From positions 1-45,056 of the forward strand of contig CAYMTN010000010.1 in assembly GCA_964393335.1 (NCBI GenBank): DNA of 45,056 bases, given 5' to 3'. Origin of the DNA: CAYMTN01 sp964393335 (GTDB lineage: Bacteria; Chloroflexota; Anaerolineae; Aggregatilineales; Aggregatilineaceae). The notes beneath the pieces were generated by a model that was not told the origin of the DNA, ran no database searches, and saw nothing but the letters and a program-made list of their open reading frames with translations. The position numbers and the translations under genes were made by a program. Positions 31,312 through 39,150 of this stretch are shown piece by piece. Numbering within the stretch: position 1 is the stretch's first letter; every line of letters begins with the position of its first letter.

Positions 31312-31715
31312 GCCACCCTCCAAAGTTGTTTGATCAACAGGGTCAAACCAAATACGATAATAACCAGCGGCAAAAACGCGTCACCATTTTCTCCGCTCAA
31401 CACGCCGAGATTACGCGCCAGCACAATCAAGCCCATGACGATCACTGCGCCGCCGATCAAGATCATGGTTTCCGGGCTCGTCACACGCCGGTGGATCAAC
31501 GCCGGATCGCGCGGGATATCGGTCAGGGTTTCAGGCGGCAGCATAAACCACAGCGCCAGATAAATCAGCACGCCGGTACCGGCTGTAAACAACCCCAAAA
31601 CCACAAACGCTGCGCGTACCCACCAGGGATTGATCCCAATATAGGTTCCCAGGCCGCCACACACGCCGCCCAATGTCCGGTCGGTCAGGCTCCGAGTCAG
31701 CCGTTGAGCTTTCAT
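31308..31715 (-). CDS. PspC domain membrane protein
   Basis: A 135-residue protein. Residues 5-62 are a clear PspC domain: 'RLTRSLTDRTLGGVCGGLGT', then 'YIGINPWWVRAAFVVLGLF' and 'GVLIYLALWFMLPPE'. The rest has two more hydrophobic segments ('MILIGGAVIVMGLIVLARNL', 'AFLPLVIIVFGLTLLIKQLW') similar to the LiaF/LiaI transmembrane unit. PspC proteins sense membrane damage in proteobacterial phage-shock systems, and stand-alone members are common in many phyla. AAGGGA lies upstream of the ATG. It heads the operon with the LiaF-like and propeller genes, and starts 150 nt from the divergent GNAT gene. Confidence 0.93.
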   Translation of the reverse strand: MKAQRLTRSLTDRTLGGVCGGLGTYIGINPWWVRAAFVVLGLFTAGTGVLIYLALWFMLPPETLTDIPRDPALIHRRVTSPETMILIGGAVIVMGLIVLARNLGVLSGENGDAFLPLVIIVFGLTLLIKQLWRVA

Positions 31716-31865
31716 CTAGTCAGGTCCCTTGCCACGACGTGAAAATACACTGACACTATACCCTGTCTGCTGCCACGCGCAAGTATCCGCTCTGGCCGCA
31801 GCTTGCGTTTGTACCGGCATAATGCGAGAATCATGCCCATTCAACCTATCTACAAGGAAATTGAT

Positions 31866-32717
31866 ATGGCATCCATCGTCTGCCGCGCCGTATCGGACGT
31901 CGATTTTAGCGCTTTCACCGCTGCATTTAACCAGGCGTACAGTGACTATCTGACGCCAATCATGATGACTGTCCCCGCGTTTCGTGCGTTAATCGCCCGC
32001 GATAATCTCGACCTGACAGCATCGGTCGTGGCGCTCGATGGTGGCGAAATCGTCGGCACCGGGCTGCTGGGAATCCGTGATCGGCGGGGGTGGATTGGCG
32101 GCATGGGTGTGATACCGGGACGACGACGGCAGGGCACCGGGCGTCTGATGATGCGCTACTTGCTGGACCGTGCCCGCGAACGCCAGCTTGATACGGTCCA
32201 ACTTGAAGTGATCGAGGCAAATCACGGTGCACATGCGCTGTACCGGCAGATCGGGTTTGAAGAGCAGCGCTATCTCCTGATTCTGGAACGCGAGCCTGGC
32301 CCGCCGCCCGAACTCCCGGCGCTCTACCCGGTTGAAGAACGGCCAATCACGTCTCTGCTGTTCTATTATGACACGTTTCACGAGGTGCCAAACTGCTGGC
32401 AGCGCGGCCTGTCCTCGCTCAGAGGACTCGCGCAGCACAGCCAGGGCTGGGCTGCCCTGATCGATGGGGAGATTGCCAGTTATGCAGTGGGTTGGGCGAA
32501 CAAGCACGAAGTACGGTTGGCTGATTTTGCGACCCGTCCTGGCAGCGAACAGACGTCAGCCGCGCAAAGCATATTGGCCGATCTGCATCGCCGCGCGCCG
32601 GACGCGCACGGGTCCAGCTACAACATCGCGGAAAATGACCCGGTGCTGCCTGCTTATGTCGCGCTGGGATATACGACATCATTCCGGCAGATCGAGATGA
32701 AACTGGCGCTGGCGTGA
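31866..32717 (+). CDS. GNAT family N-acetyltransferase (two-domain)
   Basis: A 283-residue protein. The N-terminal half is a standard GNAT fold; 'GWIGGMGVIPGRRRQGTGRL' is the acetyl-CoA-binding motif A (V-x-P-x-x-R-x-x-G-x-G) and 'ANHGAHALYRQIGFEEQRYL' is motif B. The C-terminal half (about 165-283), with 'AYVALGYTTSFRQIEMKLAL' at its end, looks like a second degenerate GNAT domain. Substrate is unknown. The frame is open from 31803, but the ATG at 31866 has AAGGA about eight nt upstream and gives the usual distance to the first strand. It converges on the FHA gene with an 18-nt gap and is divergent from the PspC gene. Confidence 0.9.
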   Translation: MASIVCRAVSDVDFSAFTAAFNQAYSDYLTPIMMTVPAFRALIARDNLDLTASVVALDGGEIVGTGLLGIRDRRGWIGGMGVIPGRRRQGTGRLMMRYLLDRARERQLDTVQLEVIEANHGAHALYRQIGFEEQRYLLILEREPGPPPELPALYPVEERPITSLLFYYDTFHEVPNCWQRGLSSLRGLAQHSQGWAALIDGEIASYAVGWANKHEVRLADFATRPGSEQTSAAQSILADLHRRAPDAHGSSYNIAENDPVLPAYVALGYTTSFRQIEMKLALA

Positions 32718-32735
32718 GCAGCGTCGCGCCACCCG

Positions 32736-33224
32736 TCATTTGTACGGCGAACGCACAAAACGCAGGGTCATCCGCACCCGCCCAAATTCCAGGTCATCCC
32801 CGTCACGCAGCCGGTAGCGCCGCCGGGGTTCCAGTGAGAACCCGTTGATCCGGGTGCCATTGGTGCTGTTGAGGTCTTCCAGGTAAAGTGCCTTGTTGTC
32901 GTCATCCTGAATGATGGATGCGTGACGCCGCGACACACCGCCCTCTTGGCCGCCGTACGGTGACAGGTCCAGGTCCGGGTAAAAATTCGCTACGGGATCA
33001 GAACGTCCCAACACGATGCGATCTTTGACCTCAATGCCGACGGTGGTCTGGTTTTGCCCGCCGATCTGAAGCAGCAACCGCCAGGGCGCAGCCAGGCGCG
33101 ATGTCTGGGCACGAGCGACCCGGTCTTCTGACATTGGCGGGTGCAACGCTTTATCATCCAGCAGTGATGTTTCGCGCTTGACAGGTTCCTTGTCAGGTGA
33201 TTTGTTCTGGTCATCATCTGTCAT
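32736..33224 (-). CDS. FHA domain protein
   Basis: A 162-residue soluble protein. Residues 1-45 are polar and probably disordered. The FHA domain (about 48-155) has all main signature residues: G73-R74 in 'IVLGRSD', 'GVSRRHASI' (S98, R99, R100, H101) and 'LNSTNGTRING' (N119-T124). FHA domains bind phosphothreonine peptides, so a Ser/Thr kinase partner is expected, but none is in this window. The Ser/Thr residues in the disordered N-terminus could be phosphorylation targets, as in GarA-like proteins; this is inference. I use the ATG at 33224 with AAAGG upstream rather than a GTG nine codons earlier. The gene is transcribed away from the exported propeller gene. Confidence 0.92.
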   Translation of the reverse strand: MTDDDQNKSPDKEPVKRETSLLDDKALHPPMSEDRVARAQTSRLAAPWRLLLQIGGQNQTTVGIEVKDRIVLGRSDPVANFYPDLDLSPYGGQEGGVSRRHASIIQDDDNKALYLEDLNSTNGTRINGFSLEPRRRYRLRDGDDLEFGRVRMTLRFVRSPYK

Positions 33225-33301
33225 GAGCGGACCTTTCTTTCGATTGCGCACGTACGACTATGGACCATTATACAACCTGCTGACGATTGGAAAATGCCGA
33301 C

Positions 33302-34951
33302 ATGCGATCCACCAGGTTAATCTCCCGTTTTGCCGGGTTATGGGCGCTGCTGGTGACAGCCTTGATCGCCCTGGCAGCGGCTGCCCGCGCATCCGGCCCT
33401 GCCTACCAATGGCCGGACGTACGTGATGTTGGCGCGACTCGTGCGCTGAGCAGCCCGGCATACGTCGCAAACGCGCAACAGCCCGCGATCATCTGGCAGC
33501 CTCAAAATGTGGACACATCCCTAGTATACCAGTCGCTTGAGAAAAAAAGCACCGCAACCCGCATCCTTCCTTACCCGGATGTCATGCCGGCGCGTTGGCA
33601 GGCTGCCGCTGCCGGGCCAGATCAACTTCACGTGATCTGGCTGGAACAGGACGGCAGGTTGCGCAGCGCGCTGATCCGTACTGACGGCGAAACCGTGCGC
33701 GGTCCTATCGAACTGGCGGACCGGGGCGGGCGTGACTTTTCGAGCATGCCGCTCTCCGGGGGGCGGCTATTGGTGCTATGGGCCAACGACAGCGCCGGGC
33801 AACTCGCGGCGACCATCATCGATTCTGCCGGGCGGCCCGGTCCTACGTCAACCTCGCTGGCAAACCGGCTGGAGCGTTTCGCCGCCAGCATGGACCACAC
33901 CGGCCAGCTGCATGTGGTGTGGTTGACACCATCCACACCGGATGCGTGGACGATCCACTACCAGGCAGCAGACCCTGCCACTATCACGCTGGATGCACCG
34001 ATCGCGCTACACTCCTTGGTGTTATCTCCGGAAGACAGCCTGCTTGCCTTCGCCCTGGGCCTGGACCGCACACACGGCACTGTTATCTGGAGCATCACCA
34101 ACGCCAGACAGCCGGACATCGAACGTGTATTCCTGCTTACCTTTCCCCTTGAGGAACCGGCGGCCAGCCAGATCACAGAGCTGCAACTGCCGGAGACGTT
34201 TGCACCCGCGACACGCATCTCTGACAGCGATCTCGTGATTGGCCGGATTGACGCGAGGATTCCACCGGAGGGCACAACTGCCGCGCTCCGCTGGCCGAAT
34301 CCGGCACCCGGCCAGCACGATATCCTGCCGCTGGCCGTTGCTTTGCGCATGGTGGATGGCTGGCATCCGGCAGTGATTTACATGCGGGACGGTAGGCTGT
34401 TCGGCTTCCAGATCGCGGCGCAGCGTCCGGCGGATGCCGGGCCGTCGATCCTGGGTGCGGACATGTCCGGCGGCCTGCACCTGGCATGGATCGGGCTGCG
34501 TGATGCGGTTCCTCACCTTTACACGGCTTCAAGCGGCGTGACCACTGCCTCGCCCCGGGCAGACGACACCTGGCTGCACATCACCGCCGGGCTGGTCGCC
34601 GGGATTCCGCTGGGGTTGGTGTGGCTCCTGCTGCCGACGGGCCTGATCCTGCTGACGTCCGCCGATTTTTGGACGCTGCCATTGGCCCTGACACTGTATG
34701 GCGCGGCCAAGCTGCTCTGGCCGCCTACCTTGTATATGCACGTATCGCCGCTGCTGGTGAGAGCCGGGTTGGGCCTGGCATCGCCAGGGCTGGCAGTTGG
34801 CGCAGCGGTATTGATCACCGGGTTGGTGTCATCCGCTGGGCTGATCGCCATCTATCGCCCCGGCTATCCGCTCTGGCGACCCTGGGCCGTTTTTGTCGCG
34901 CTGGACATGCTGTTGACATGGCTGGTCTTCGGTGCAAATGTGATCGGGTAA
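33302..34951 (+). CDS. Exported beta-propeller-like protein with four C-terminal membrane helices, unknown function
   Basis: About 549 residues. The N-terminus has a signal-like hydrophobic stretch (about 8-33: 'FAGLWALLVTALIALAAAAR') ending near Ala-Arg-Ala. The middle part (40-410) is a repeated beta pattern with exposed Trp ends such as 'AIIWQPQNVD', 'LHVIWLEQDGRLRSALI', 'LLVLWANDSAGQLAATI', 'LHVVWLTPSTPDAWTIH' and 'LHLAWIGLRDAVPHLYT', consistent with a six- or seven-bladed propeller outside the membrane. Residues about 425-549 contain four hydrophobic helices. I do not recognise the family. The ATG at 33302 is used; a TTG five codons earlier is an alternative. Role unknown; the divergent FHA gene shares its upstream region. 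Confidence 0.72.
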   Translation: MRSTRLISRFAGLWALLVTALIALAAAARASGPAYQWPDVRDVGATRALSSPAYVANAQQPAIIWQPQNVDTSLVYQSLEKKSTATRILPYPDVMPARWQAAAAGPDQLHVIWLEQDGRLRSALIRTDGETVRGPIELADRGGRDFSSMPLSGGRLLVLWANDSAGQLAATIIDSAGRPGPTSTSLANRLERFAASMDHTGQLHVVWLTPSTPDAWTIHYQAADPATITLDAPIALHSLVLSPEDSLLAFALGLDRTHGTVIWSITNARQPDIERVFLLTFPLEEPAASQITELQLPETFAPATRISDSDLVIGRIDARIPPEGTTAALRWPNPAPGQHDILPLAVALRMVDGWHPAVIYMRDGRLFGFQIAAQRPADAGPSILGADMSGGLHLAWIGLRDAVPHLYTASSGVTTASPRADDTWLHITAGLVAGIPLGLVWLLLPTGLILLTSADFWTLPLALTLYGAAKLLWPPTLYMHVSPLLVRAGLGLASPGLAVGAAVLITGLVSSAGLIAIYRPGYPLWRPWAVFVALDMLLTWLVFGANVIG

Positions 34952-34988
34952 CATCTCCGCCGTTGTCCAGAAAACGGCAAGACGGTGG

Positions 34989-35016
34989 TTTACGAATGGT
35001 GGTTTTACGCTACAAT
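34989..35016 (+). promoter_or_regulatory. Probable promoter for the substrate-binding protein gene
   Basis: -35 TTTACG (34989-34994), 16-nt spacer, -10 TACAAT (35011-35016), in the 118-nt gap before the ATG at 35070. The gene has its own ribosome binding site GAGGA. The match is fair rather than strong. Confidence 0.5.
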
Positions 35017-35069
35017 AGCGGCGATTTGTTTGATTGATATGACCAAAATCCACCGTCAGCGAGGAACAC

Positions 35070-36797
35070 ATGCAGCGTCTGCAACCACTTATGCGGCGTG
35101 CTTTGAGTATATTGGCCTTCGGCGCGAGTCTGGCCGCCAGCGGAATAGCCGCCCCGGCATCTGCCACCGCCCCTACCGCCCCACTCCACCAGAGCAGCGC
35201 GCCGGTCACTCTACGCGTGGCAATGCCCGCTCCCGGCACATTGGACCCGGTGCAGGTATCGCGTTTTGACCCGAACACGCGCGATCTGATCGAAAACCTG
35301 TTTGTTGGTCTGACCCGGTTTGACCCGCATACCGGCCAGATCGAGCCAATGCTCGCCACAAGCTGGACCGTTAGCGACGACGAACTGACCTGGACATTCG
35401 AGTTACGGACCGACATTCAATGGGTGCGTGCCGCCGCCGGGCAAATAACCGCCGTGCGGCCCATCGTCGCGGGTGATATTGTGTATGCCTTTGAACGCGC
35501 GTGTGATCCGCTGCGCCCCTCCCCCGTGACCGCGAACCTGATGGTGATCAAGGGCTGCAAAACCGTCGCCAATGCCTTCCCCGAAGTGATCAACGACCTG
35601 TTCATCGCACGGGAAATGGGCGTCCGTGCTACAGGACCGCACACGCTGGAAATCGACCTGCTTTTTCCGGCGAGTTATTTCCTCACGCTGTTGAGCACAC
35701 CGGAACTGCGTCCCCTGGCGCGTGAATCAGCGTCCGACGCGGCGGACTGGTCTACAGCGGCCATCATGACCAGTGGTCCATACGCCATTACAGGCTGGAA
35801 CAGCGCGGGATTATCCCTGGTGCGCAATCCCTTCTGGCCGGATGCATACGCGGGTAATGTGGAAAACATCGACGTAACGTTTACGGGTGAGGCGACCACC
35901 CCGGCGGGACTGATCGGCAGCCAACGCGCCGATATGGCTCGCCTGGACTCCGGCGAGATCGCTGCCGCCAGCAGCCTGTACCCGGACCTGCTGCACGTCG
36001 CGGAAGGAACGTCTTTGACGATGTTGGCGTTCTCATTTGATCGGGCGACGGTCAGCACGCCAGAAGCGCGGCGCGCACTCTCGTATGCCATCGATCGGGA
36101 CGCGCTGGTCCGCCAGTTTTTCCCAGGGCGCGCCCAGGCCGTCTCACGATTCACCCCATCAGGCGTGGTCGCCGCACCCGAAGCGCCGGTCACCAGTTTG
36201 TATGATCCGGCGAAAGCCCAGATGAATTTCGGCGCTGCCGGTTACGGGAACTGCGACGGCGTGCAGGAACCCATCATTCTGATCATGCCCGACGACGACC
36301 CACTGTGGACCGATGTCGGCCAGTTCATTATCCAACAGTGGGTAACCACCCTGGGCTGCAACCCGGCCCTGTTTGAGATCAAAACGCTATCCCGCACGCT
36401 GCTGATCGAGCTGAGCCACGCCACCTACGACCCGGAAAAAGTGACACGCTCTCCGATCTGGTTCGCGGTGTGGAGCGCCGATTACCCTGACGCCAACGCC
36501 TGGATCGGCGACGCACTGCACTGCCATTACGGCTATATGCGCACCGGGCGCGAGTGCGATCAATCCGACGCGCTCATTGACCGCGCCGCTGTGACGATGG
36601 ACCCGGCGACACGCGCCGAATTGTACACCGAGGCCGAAGCCGTGCTGTTCGGCTCCGCAGGAACGTTCCCGGTCACCCCGCTGTTCATCTCGACCGCCGC
36701 CTGGCTGCAACAACCCTGGCTGGCGAACGTCAACAGCGCCGGGCCAGCCCGTTTCGACCTGTGGACGCTTGACGCAGCACAGCAGCCGCAGTTCTGA
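35070..36797 (+). CDS. ABC transporter solute-binding protein, oligopeptide (SBP_bac_5) type, without adjacent permeases
   Basis: A 575-residue extracytoplasmic binding protein. A signal peptide (residues 1 to about 33, hydrophobic 'LSILAFGASLAASGIAAPAS') has no lipobox Cys, unlike many family members. The SBP_bac_5 fold is clear: 'LRVAMPAPGTLDPVQVSRFD', 'IENLFVGLTRFDPHTGQIEP', 'LATSWTVSDDELTWTFELRT', 'GPYAITGWNSAGLSLVRNPF', and 'ARRALSYAIDRDALVRQFF'. Such proteins bind peptides, nickel or sugars for ABC importers. No permease or ATPase gene is in the window, so partners are elsewhere. GAGGAACAC precedes the ATG. The gene is a single unit: a promoter candidate lies upstream and a strong terminator follows. 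Confidence 0.92.
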   Translation: MQRLQPLMRRALSILAFGASLAASGIAAPASATAPTAPLHQSSAPVTLRVAMPAPGTLDPVQVSRFDPNTRDLIENLFVGLTRFDPHTGQIEPMLATSWTVSDDELTWTFELRTDIQWVRAAAGQITAVRPIVAGDIVYAFERACDPLRPSPVTANLMVIKGCKTVANAFPEVINDLFIAREMGVRATGPHTLEIDLLFPASYFLTLLSTPELRPLARESASDAADWSTAAIMTSGPYAITGWNSAGLSLVRNPFWPDAYAGNVENIDVTFTGEATTPAGLIGSQRADMARLDSGEIAAASSLYPDLLHVAEGTSLTMLAFSFDRATVSTPEARRALSYAIDRDALVRQFFPGRAQAVSRFTPSGVVAAPEAPVTSLYDPAKAQMNFGAAGYGNCDGVQEPIILIMPDDDPLWTDVGQFIIQQWVTTLGCNPALFEIKTLSRTLLIELSHATYDPEKVTRSPIWFAVWSADYPDANAWIGDALHCHYGYMRTGRECDQSDALIDRAAVTMDPATRAELYTEAEAVLFGSAGTFPVTPLFISTAAWLQQPWLANVNSAGPARFDLWTLDAAQQPQF

Positions 36798-36820
36798 ACC
36801 TGGTCCGTCTGCCCCCCAAA

Positions 36821-36862
36821 AACGCAGGCGGCTGCTTCACAACATAAGCAGCCGCCTGTTTT
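36821..36862. terminator. Strong bidirectional intrinsic terminator
   Basis: CAGGCGGCTGCTT (36825-36837) pairs perfectly with 36846-36858 around an 8-nt loop. TTTT follows on the plus strand (36859-36862), and a T-run follows on the minus strand too (complement of the A-run just left of 36823). It lies between the stops of the convergent binding-protein gene (36797) and the membrane-anchored protein gene (36885), so it ends both. Confidence 0.88.
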
Positions 36863-36884
36863 GATCGTGGTGCAGGAATGCCTG

Positions 36885-37784
36885 TTAATTCGCCTGCTGC
36901 TGGAAGTTGATCCAGTACGACGTCGTAGCCGTCACCGTCTGGTTGTTGACTGTCGCTTCACAGGGCGTGGCATCGACTGAGGGGGTATTCGACACCAGGC
37001 CGGGAATCGATATGGAATACGAGCGTCCCGGTTCCATGTCATAGTCGGCGTATCCCGCATCGCGCTCCGGTTTTAGCCCCGTGAAGAAGGAATCCTTCTC
37101 GGAGCCGCCCCATGTCACCGTCACCTGCACGCCCGGCATGCCCTGCCCCCGCCAGTCGTATACGCGGACCTCGATCACGCCGTCCTGATCAGGATCACAG
37201 AACGACTGCAAACGCCCCAACACAAACCGGCTGCCCTGCGGCGGCGTTGCCGTCGGATTGAATGCCTGAATGGGTGTTTCAGTAGGGCGCGGCGGCGTAG
37301 GCGTTTTGGTGAATGGGGGCGTGAGGGTGGGCGTCGGCGTCACCGTGGGCACCGGTGTGGCGAATGTCACGGCGGCGGGCGGCGGGTATAACCCATCCGC
37401 GCAGCTACTCGCCCCCTGCGAACGATAAAGCTGCTCCAGAGCGCGAATGACACGAACATCGCTGTTAGTCACCGTTTTTCCGGTCTTCACACGGTCACAC
37501 GCAATCTGCGCCACCATATCCCACACAGGCTGATCCGGGCGCAGCCCGCGTAACCGGTCAAACGCCAGGTTGAGATCGTGATTGTAGGTATAACTCAGCG
37601 CCACAGCGACTACGTACTGCTCGCGCCCTTCGGCGCTCAACTGCCAGGGGGCCGTATTACGTTCGATCACCGGGTCGATTTCCCAGGTGTAAATCAGACC
37701 CGCAGAGATTCCCAGCGCAATGCCAAGCACCAGGGCAAACCACGAAATACCGCTCTTAGTTCGTAAATGTCTGTCGGAAGCCAT
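36885..37784 (-). CDS. Membrane-anchored protein with Pro/Thr-rich linker and C-terminal beta domain, unknown function
   Basis: A 299-residue protein with one N-terminal anchor (about 13-33: 'WFALVLGIALGISAGLIYTW'). A helical region follows with 'EQYVVAVALSYTYNHDLNLA', then 'FDRLRGLRPDQPVWDMVAQI'. Residues about 140-180 form a low-complexity linker ('TPTPTLTPPFTKTPTPPRPT'), and the last 115 residues are a beta domain ('FVLGRLQSFCDPDQDGVIEV', 'GMPGVQVTVTWGGSEKDSFF'), possibly Ig- or carboxypeptidase-regulatory-like. The helical part resembles the product of the gene 6 nt upstream, so the pair are tandem paralogues. I do not recognise the family. Expected to sit on the outer face of the membrane. 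Probably co-translated with its neighbour. Confidence 0.72.
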   Translation of the reverse strand: MASDRHLRTKSGISWFALVLGIALGISAGLIYTWEIDPVIERNTAPWQLSAEGREQYVVAVALSYTYNHDLNLAFDRLRGLRPDQPVWDMVAQIACDRVKTGKTVTNSDVRVIRALEQLYRSQGASSCADGLYPPPAAVTFATPVPTVTPTPTLTPPFTKTPTPPRPTETPIQAFNPTATPPQGSRFVLGRLQSFCDPDQDGVIEVRVYDWRGQGMPGVQVTVTWGGSEKDSFFTGLKPERDAGYADYDMEPGRSYSISIPGLVSNTPSVDATPCEATVNNQTVTATTSYWINFQQQAN

Positions 37785-37790
37785 AGCGCA

Positions 37791-38198
37791 CTATTGAAGC
37801 CCTTGCGAAGCAGGCGTAGGAACTGGCGTCGAACGATAGAGGTCCATCACTGGCGGCAGGTTTTCCGGCCCTAACAGAGCCTCGACCAGAGCCACCAGCG
37901 GCGGAATCGCGGGCACATTACTTTGACTGATATACCGTTCGGTTAACTCCCTGATGTAATTGATCGTGTTTTCCTTGCCCAAAGGCTGCAACCGGGCCAG
38001 CGCCGCGTTGATATCCTGGTCATACTGGTAGCCTTCGGCCACCATCACGGTATATTCTTCCTGGTAGCGCGGGGCCAGGGCATCCAGGGAGCTGTTTTTG
38101 TACTCCACCTGAAACGGCCCCCAGCCCAAAAAAACGCCAAAAGACAGCCCGATCAACACGCCGATTAACAGTGATCCCACGTATCGTTTGGTCGTCAT
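37791..38198 (-). CDS. Small membrane-anchored protein, paralogue of its downstream neighbour, unknown function
   Basis: A 135-residue protein: one N-terminal hydrophobic anchor (about 7-25, 'GSLLIGVLIGLSFGVFLGWG') then a helical exterior part with 'EEYTVMVAEGYQYDQDINAA', 'LARLQPLGKENTINYIRELT'. This matches the Y-x-x-x-V-A...Y-x-Y-x-x-D-x-N-x-A-x-x-R-L pattern of the next gene's product but lacks the long linker and beta domain. The open frame continues to 38549, straight through the tRNA gene, so that longer start is false. The ATG at 38198 has AGGCAAGG close upstream. Function unknown; the helical repeat resembles nothing I can name. Confidence 0.75.
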   Translation of the reverse strand: MTTKRYVGSLLIGVLIGLSFGVFLGWGPFQVEYKNSSLDALAPRYQEEYTVMVAEGYQYDQDINAALARLQPLGKENTINYIRELTERYISQSNVPAIPPLVALVEALLGPENLPPVMDLYRSTPVPTPASQGLQ

Positions 38199-38243
38199 AG
38201 TGCCTTGCCTGATCTGTTGTGCTAGACCGGATGAGTATCCCTT

Positions 38244-38273
38244 GTTATAATCCGCATCTAGCAGATCGCACAA
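38244..38273 (-). promoter_or_regulatory. Possible promoter for the two membrane-anchored protein genes
   Basis: On the minus strand: -35 TTGTGC (38268-38273), 18-nt spacer, -10 TATAAC (38244-38249), 46 nt before the ATG at 38198 and just after the tRNA terminator. Confidence 0.4.
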
Positions 38274-38294
38274 ATACTCGGTTGGCATGGACTC

Positions 38295-38324
38295 AAAAAC
38301 AAAGAGCCGGGGTTGCCCCGGCTC
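38295..38324 (-). terminator. Intrinsic terminator of the tRNA-Leu gene
   Basis: GAGCCGGGG (38304-38312) pairs with CCCCGGCTC (38316-38324) around a 3-nt loop; on the minus strand it is followed by TTTGTTTTT. It lies 20 nt after the tRNA 3' end. Confidence 0.88.
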
Positions 38325-38344
38325 ATGTTTGCGAGTATGACAGG

Positions 38345-38428
38345 TGCCGAAGGTGGGAGTCGAACCCACATGGGTTTTACCCCGCGCGATTTTGAGTCGC
38401 GTGCGTCTGCCAGTTCCGCCACTTCGGC
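38345..38428 (-). tRNA. tRNA-Leu (anticodon CAA)
   Basis: An 84-nt class II tRNA on the minus strand. The acceptor stem is GCCGAAG with CTTCGGC and discriminator A. The D-arm contains TGGCAGACGCA, the anticodon stem-loop is CGCGA-CTCAAAA-TCGCG with anticodon CAA (reads UUG), a long variable arm follows (CGGGGTAAAACCC), and the T-loop is GGTTCGACTCC. The long variable arm and acceptor fit leucine. The 3' CCA is not encoded (ACCTG follows), so it must be added by nucleotidyltransferase. It has its own near-consensus promoter upstream and an intrinsic terminator downstream. Confidence 0.96.
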
Positions 38429-38442
38429 CTTTGACAGCGCCA

Positions 38443-38471
38443 AGTATATGCGGAATTGGCGGTTCCGTCAA
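38443..38471 (-). promoter_or_regulatory. Strong sigma-70-type promoter for tRNA-Leu
   Basis: On the minus strand: -35 TTGACG (38466-38471), spacer of 17 nt, -10 TATACT (38443-38448), 15 nt before the tRNA 5' end. It has the same -10 and spacing as the SWIM-leader promoter, which supports both calls. Confidence 0.8.
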
Positions 38472-38518
38472 TGGCGTTTTGAGACTATCAACAGGCTGAC
38501 CACCCCATCGGGTACCGT

Positions 38519-39112
38519 ATGGACGAGAGTGACCTGATACAGGCTGCACGGCAGGGTGATATCGAGTCTTTCAACCAGCTTGTACTGATCTACCAGGACA
38601 TGGCCTATACCGTTGCCTACCGCGTCATGGGTGAACGTGATGCCGCTGCCGATGCCACCCAGGAAGCATTTATCGCGGCCTATCGTAAGCTGCATCAGTT
38701 CCGGGGCGACCGCTTCAAACCCTGGCTGATGCGTATCGTAACCAATGCGTGCTACGACGAACTACGCCGCCGCCAGCGCCGCCCGGTCGCATCGCTGGAC
38801 GCGCTGCACGAGATCAGCCCGGTGATGGGCCTGCAATTGCACAGCCAGCACGAAACCCCCGAACAGCACGCCCAACGCAGTGAACTGGCCGCCGCCATCC
38901 AGGATTGTATCAGCGACCTGCCGGATAACCAGCGTGTGATCGCGGTGCTGTCCGACGTCGAAGGATACCCGTATCAAGACATCGTCAGCATCACCGGCCT
39001 GCCGCTGGGAACCGTCAAATCACGCTTGAGCCGGGCGCGCACCCGGTTACGCGACTGCCTGCAAGGTGTACGGGAACTCTTGCCGTTCGAATACCGTCTT
39101 ATGGATGATTGA
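38519..39112 (+). CDS. ECF-type RNA polymerase sigma factor
   Basis: A 197-residue sigma-70-family factor with only regions 2 and 4. Region 2 (about 8-83): 'FNQLVLIYQDMAYTVAYRVM', 'DAAADATQEAFIAAYRKLHQ', 'FKPWLMRIVTNACYDELRRR'. Region 4 (about 125-185): 'DLPDNQRVIAVLSDVEGYPY', 'QDIVSITGLPLGTVKSRLSR'. It directs RNA polymerase to a special promoter set, usually for envelope stress. The anti-sigma gene begins 38 nt later, forming the usual pair. It is divergent from tRNA-Leu. No strong ribosome binding site precedes the ATG. Its own promoter, often autoregulated, is not obvious in the gap of about 50 nt upstream of the ATG. Confidence 0.94.
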   Translation: MDESDLIQAARQGDIESFNQLVLIYQDMAYTVAYRVMGERDAAADATQEAFIAAYRKLHQFRGDRFKPWLMRIVTNACYDELRRRQRRPVASLDALHEISPVMGLQLHSQHETPEQHAQRSELAAAIQDCISDLPDNQRVIAVLSDVEGYPYQDIVSITGLPLGTVKSRLSRARTRLRDCLQGVRELLPFEYRLMDD

Positions 39113-39150
39113 TAGAGACCAAGCCGTCGAGATAGACTCACAGGACAATC

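Noticed and set aside
37791..38549. 252-codon open frame covering the small membrane protein and extending upstream
   Set aside because: It runs straight through tRNA-Leu and its terminator and promoter; only the part from the ATG at 38198 is believable.
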